A DNA stretch of 9,970 nucleotides from Christensenella sp. UBA4263 (GTDB lineage Bacteria; Bacillota; Clostridia; Christensenellales; Aristaeellaceae): contig DGWH01000085.1 in assembly GCA_002395225.1 (NCBI GenBank), positions 1 through 9,970 of the forward strand, read 5' to 3'. Position 1 is the stretch's first letter; every line of letters begins with the position of its first letter. Positions 7,708 to 9,970 of this stretch are shown here, piece by piece. Below the pieces are notes generated by a model. That model saw nothing but the letters and a program-made list of their open reading frames with translations. It was not told the origin of the DNA and searched no databases. Both the position numbers and the translations under genes were made by a program.

Positions 7708-7736
7708 ATTATATCGTATCGCTCTGTAAAGATCAA
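7708..7736 (-). promoter_or_regulatory. Sigma-A-type promoter of the four-gene minus operon
   Basis: On the minus strand, TTGATC (7731-7736) and a perfect TATAAT (7708-7713) are separated by 17 nt. The predicted transcription start is near 7701, giving a leader of about 70 nt before ATG 7632. No other promoter of this quality was seen in the short gaps between the four genes. Confidence 0.7.
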
Positions 7737-7914
7737 ACAAAATTCTGTAGTGTTTTAGCATATCATTGCGTTAACGTTCGGAATTTCTACCCACCCTCTG
7801 CAGCAGCCTGCCTGTTGGAAACCGCTGCGCTCATCCCTTCCAGTCCGACGCCGCGCATTTGCCCGCTTCGTATCTGCAGCCATCTCCGTTCTCATCCCAG
7901 CCGTTCCGCTGTGC

Positions 7915-7932
7915 TTTTCGCAATTGCAAAAA
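7915..7932. promoter_or_regulatory. Near-palindrome upstream of the S24 regulator promoter
   Basis: An 18-bp near-perfect palindrome, TTTTCGCAATTGCAAAAA, is centred on AATT with one mismatched pair (7919/7928). It lies about 40 nt upstream of the -35 box at 7971 and could be a protein-binding site, but it is only a pattern observation. Confidence 0.3.
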
Positions 7933-7970
7933 TATTTCCTGCACTTTGAAAATTTATTTTCATTTCTTCC

Positions 7971-7998
7971 TTGACAGGAAATTTGATTTGCATATAAT
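7971..7998 (+). promoter_or_regulatory. Strong sigma-A promoter of the S24 regulator
   Basis: Perfect TTGACA (7971-7976) and TATAAT (7993-7998) are separated by 16 nt, with an A/T-rich stretch just upstream (about 7927-7966). The transcription start would be near 8005, about 54 nt before ATG 8059. Confidence 0.85.
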
Positions 7999-8001
7999 AG
8001 A

Positions 8002-8024
8002 GACATCCGACCCCTGTCGGAGTC
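8002..8024. promoter_or_regulatory. Candidate operator at the regulator's transcription start
   Basis: A perfect inverted repeat TCCGAC-CCCT-GTCGGA (8006-8021) is extended by GAC/GTC (8002-8004 and 8022-8024) with a single bulged A. It begins 4-8 nt downstream of the -10 box and overlaps the predicted transcription start, a classic place for an autorepressor to bind. A single half-site TCCGAC also occurs at 7844-7849. It could instead form a hairpin in the mRNA leader. Confidence 0.5.
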
Positions 8025-8058
8025 AGTGGAAACACGCATTTACGGAAGAGGTGATTTT

Positions 8059-8889
8059 ATGCAGGAGAATTTTTCCATGATTGTCGGCCGGTGTATTCAG
8101 AGTCACCGGGATGAAAAGCATATATCGCCCGTCGATCTCGCCAGACTTCTGGGGACCTCACGCCCCACCATTGCAAACTGGGAATCCGGAAAAACCGTTC
8201 CGGACGTACGAAACGCACGGGCCATGTGTGATCTGCTGGAAATCCAGCCCGCCGAGATTCTGGGTTATGAGTCTGCCGAAACCGGCCGCCCCTCCTTTAC
8301 CAAAGAAGAGGCAAATCTGATCAAATACTACCACAAGCTTGAGCCGGCCAACCGGCGCACGGTGAACAAGATGATTCTCTCCCTTGTCGAGGATCAGGAT
8401 GCGCAGCGTTTTGAGCATTTCAAAAACGACTATGTCCTGATGATCGACGATCCGACCCCTGCCGCGGCAGGAACAGGCTGTGATTACTCATCCGAGGAAC
8501 CGACTTACACCTTTGTCAGACGGAATCCGGCAAACTTCAATGCCGATCATCTGATTCACGTATCCGGTCACAGCATGGAGCCGTTTTATCAGGATGGCGA
8601 CATCGTCTACGTCCGGCGCACACGGGAGCTCATCAAGGGCAAGGATTATATCTGTGACACCGCCGATGGACGGGTTATCAAGCGGGCCGGGGATAACTGT
8701 CTGTATTCCCTTAACCGTGATCTTCCCTTCCCGGACAAATACGAGGATGACCACGTTACCATCTTCGGACAGGTACTGGGAGTTCTCAAGGCAGAGGATC
8801 TGGTATCCGAACAGGATTTCAATGATGTTCAGGCTGCCCACATGGATGATGTACGAAACTTCCGTCAGCGGCTTTACTCCATGGATTAA
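8059..8889 (+). CDS. XRE-family HTH regulator with S24 (LexA/CI-like) peptidase domain
   Basis: This 276-residue repressor-like protein has an N-terminal XRE helix-turn-helix (about 6-68), with LARLLGTSRPTIANWESGKTVPD typical of Cro/CI folds. A linker of about 75-130 follows, then an S24 self-cleaving peptidase domain (about 130-245). The likely cleavage bond is Ala137-Gly138 in PAAAGTG. The catalytic pair is Ser172 in SGHSMEPF and Lys208 in GRVIKRAG, spaced 36 residues, as in LexA/CI. Such proteins repress transcription until RecA-stimulated autocleavage after DNA damage. ATG 8059 is chosen because GAAGAGGTGA (8043-8052) is a good ribosome binding site 6 nt ahead; an earlier in-frame ATG at 8026 has no comparable site. 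The gene is divergent from the four-gene operon and has its own strong promoter with a palindrome at its start site, suggesting autoregulation. Whether it also controls the operon or the YolD-like locus is unknown. The final ~30 residues match nothing I recognise. Confidence 0.9.
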   Translation: MQENFSMIVGRCIQSHRDEKHISPVDLARLLGTSRPTIANWESGKTVPDVRNARAMCDLLEIQPAEILGYESAETGRPSFTKEEANLIKYYHKLEPANRRTVNKMILSLVEDQDAQRFEHFKNDYVLMIDDPTPAAAGTGCDYSSEEPTYTFVRRNPANFNADHLIHVSGHSMEPFYQDGDIVYVRRTRELIKGKDYICDTADGRVIKRAGDNCLYSLNRDLPFPDKYEDDHVTIFGQVLGVLKAEDLVSEQDFNDVQAAHMDDVRNFRQRLYSMD

Positions 8890-8952
8890 CAGACCCCGAT
8901 ACAAGGACGCTCCGGTTCCCGGTCAGCTTGCTTTTCCAAAAGATTCTTTGTC

Positions 8953-8992
8953 TGCCTGGTTTTTTCAAAGAAACATGTTGAAAAAACAGGCA
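8953..8992. repeat. Inverted repeat between S24 gene and Rpn-like gene
   Basis: TGCCTG-G-TTTTTTCAA (8953-8968) pairs with TTGAAAAAACAGGCA (8978-8992) over 15 bp with one bulged G and a 9-nt loop. The T-run lies inside the stem, so it is not a standard terminator for the S24 gene. The right arm contains the -35 box of the next promoter. It could be a regulatory palindrome, a transposon-end remnant or a weak terminator. Confidence 0.65.
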
Positions 8993-9006
8993 AAGCAGGG
9001 TATCAT
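8978..9006 (+). promoter_or_regulatory. Promoter of the Rpn-like gene
   Basis: TTGAAA (8978-8983), a 17-nt spacer and TATCAT (9001-9006) each match the sigma-A consensus at five of six positions. The transcription start would be near 9013. This excludes ATG 9005 as the start of the following gene, because that codon lies within the -10 box, and favours ATG 9032. Confidence 0.6.
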
Positions 9007-9031
9007 GAGAATGAAAAAAGGAATAAAGCAA

Positions 9032-9970
9032 ATGGATAAAATGAATCAGGAACACCTGGATGAACTGAATCATGAACAGGTGGAAGAAAGTGAACAGAAG
9101 GGGCTTAACAAGCCTTATGACAGCGCGTTTAAGAGCATCATTCAGAAGTGTCCCCGACTAGCCCTGTTTCTGATCAATGAAATGTTTTACCAAAGAGGAC
9201 TTATTTCAAAGAAATATGATGGAACGGAGCAGGTGAGACTGCTGAATGGGGAACTGTCAGATGTGCTCGACAGGAATCTGGAGGAAGATATCCGGATGAT
9301 GGTGGAAAGCGAAGAAAGTGGGAATTTCCATCTGGAATGTGAATCCGCACCAGGAAATGCCTATGTGATGCTGCGGGTGGTGCGTTATCATGTGCGAACC
9401 GCCCTGAATAACATGAAATTAGTCAATGGGCATATCAAGGTTCGGATCGATGATTCAGGCGTGCTGTTTTTGCGGAGTACGGAGAATACACCGGAAAAGG
9501 TTATTGTAAGTATCGAAGGGCCGCAGGAAAGCAGCATGTCCTATGAGATTCCCGCATTGATGTTGAAGAGTTATACAGAAGAAATCCTTATGGAGAAGGA
9601 ACTGTACATTCTGCTCCCCTTCCTGTTTTTTAACTATGAAAAAGACTTGAAAAATGCGAAGGATCCTGAGAGTTACAAGACGCTTAATACGCGTTGGGGA
9701 AAAATTATCGATCATCTGAAAGAGAAAACGGCAGACGGATCCATAAATGCATACGAAGAACAAACGCTGTATGATGCGCTGAAAGTTGTCGTAGAAGCTC
9801 TGGCTCAAAAAAATAAAGTCACGGAGGAGGTTAAGGAAATCATGGGTGGAAGAGTACTGGAATTCAGAGCAGATAATGTGTTTAATGCTGGAAAAAATGA
9901 AGGCCGAAAAGAAGAACGTAAGGTATGGCAGGAAAAGGACAAGGTATGGCAGGAAAAGGACAAGGAATGG
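9032..9970 (+). CDS. Rpn/PD-(D/E)XK-family (transposase-like nuclease) protein, 3' truncated by window
   Basis: The frame is open from ATG 9032 to the window end (313 codons, no stop). After a charged leader, NKPYDSAFKSIIQ (residues 26-38) and FHLECESAPGNAYVMLRVVRYH (residues 99-120) match the conserved blocks of the Rpn/YhgA-like PD-(D/E)XK superfamily proteins that are abundant in Lachnospiraceae. Those blocks read KPYD-F-x-x-I/L and then HLEC-S-P followed by a M-x-x-R-x-x-x-Y-x-x helix. Members resemble recombination-promoting nucleases or transposase-like nucleases; the true function is mostly unknown. Here the second motif is Glu-Cys-Glu rather than a typical E-x-K, so catalysis is uncertain. 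ATG 9032 has AAAAGGA (9016-9022) 9 nt ahead and lies downstream of the predicted transcription start; ATG 9005 is the alternative. The gene is visibly richer in A than its neighbours, consistent with acquisition. The C-terminus enters a charged heptad repeat at 9920. Confidence 0.75.
   Translation, partial: MDKMNQEHLDELNHEQVEESEQKGLNKPYDSAFKSIIQKCPRLALFLINEMFYQRGLISKKYDGTEQVRLLNGELSDVLDRNLEEDIRMMVESEESGNFHLECESAPGNAYVMLRVVRYHVRTALNNMKLVNGHIKVRIDDSGVLFLRSTENTPEKVIVSIEGPQESSMSYEIPALMLKSYTEEILMEKELYILLPFLFFNYEKDLKNAKDPESYKTLNTRWGKIIDHLKEKTADGSINAYEEQTLYDALKVVVEALAQKNKVTEEVKEIMGGRVLEFRADNVFNAGKNEGRKEERKVWQEKDKVWQEKDKEW
9920..9970 (+). repeat. 21-nt tandem repeat encoding a charged heptad
   Basis: The unit AAGGTATGGCAGGAAAAGGA plus C occurs at 9920-9940 and again without change at 9941-9961. 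A third copy begins at 9962 with one difference (AAGGAATGG) and is cut by the window end. In frame it encodes KVWQEKD-like heptads, which suggests a coiled-coil tail of variable length. The total copy number is unknown. Confidence 0.9.

Larger units (their letters stand above)
7633..8058. other. Divergent intergenic region between operon and S24 regulator
   Basis: About 425 nt separate the two divergent start codons. Both ends carry promoters (7708-7736 minus; 7971-7998 plus) and the right end carries a palindrome at the regulator's transcription start. The middle (about 7740-7910) has no convincing gene: the open frames there lack a good ribosome binding site and have no recognisable protein features. 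A near-palindrome at 7915-7932 is listed separately. Confidence 0.7.

Noticed and set aside
7771..7780. Possible Gram-positive LexA/SOS box (CGAAC half-site on the minus strand)
   Set aside because: Only one half fits: CGAAC is not followed at the correct spacing by GTTCG.
7755..8039. Small minus-strand open frame in the divergent intergenic region
   Set aside because: It would overlap the strong plus-strand promoter and the operator. No Shine-Dalgarno was seen, and the product is Arg/Cys-rich with no recognisable features.
8890..8952. Terminator of the S24 regulator gene
   Set aside because: Only weak four- to five-base stems without a proper T-tract were seen; none is convincing.
1..9970. 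CRISPR array sought because of the CARF nuclease
   Set aside because: No regularly spaced direct repeats are visible; the only tandem repeat is the 21-nt coding repeat at the right edge.

Overview
The window looks like chromosome from a Gram-positive anaerobe of the Bacillota, probably class Clostridia (Lachnospiraceae-like). The evidence is: strong AGGAGG-type ribosome binding sites, sigma-A-like promoters, a moderately GC-rich coding style, a YolD-like protein, an ECF-type membrane module, and an Rpn/PD-(D/E)XK-family protein of the kind common in Lachnospiraceae. This assignment is inferred from protein style, not from a marker gene.

Left edge (1-582, plus strand): the last codons of a possible truncated gene, then a YolD-like protein with a very good Shine-Dalgarno. 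A perfect 14-bp hairpin at 551-582 lies between this gene and the minus-strand operon, which converges on it, and probably terminates both.

Centre (585-7736, minus strand): four co-directional genes with gaps of only about 50-70 nt, read from a recognisable promoter at 7708-7736. In transcription order they are: (1) a secreted family-3 solute-binding protein; (2) a giant membrane protein with an ECF-transporter-like N-terminus, a long two-component-type beta-propeller region, a Y_Y_Y domain, one transmembrane helix and an intact HD-GYP cyclic-dinucleotide phosphodiesterase; (3) a membrane-anchored BMP/PnrA-type substrate-binding protein; (4) a CARF-domain protein with a Card1/DUF1887-type PD-(D/E)XK nuclease domain. 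No ABC permease, ATPase, CRISPR array or cas gene is visible. The layout reads as a sensory operon: two extracellular binding proteins may feed a transmembrane HD-GYP receptor, with a cyclic-oligonucleotide-responsive nuclease as a further effector. That functional link is inference and is the most interesting point of the window.

Right part (about 7633-8889): a roughly 430-nt divergent intergenic region carries both promoters and a palindrome at the predicted transcription start of a plus-strand XRE/S24 (LexA/CI-like) self-cleaving regulator. That regulator could control itself and perhaps the divergent operon.

Right edge (8953-9970, plus strand): an inverted repeat overlapping a good promoter, then an A-rich, compositionally distinct Rpn/PD-(D/E)XK-family gene. 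It runs off the window inside a 21-nt tandem repeat that encodes a heptad of charged residues.
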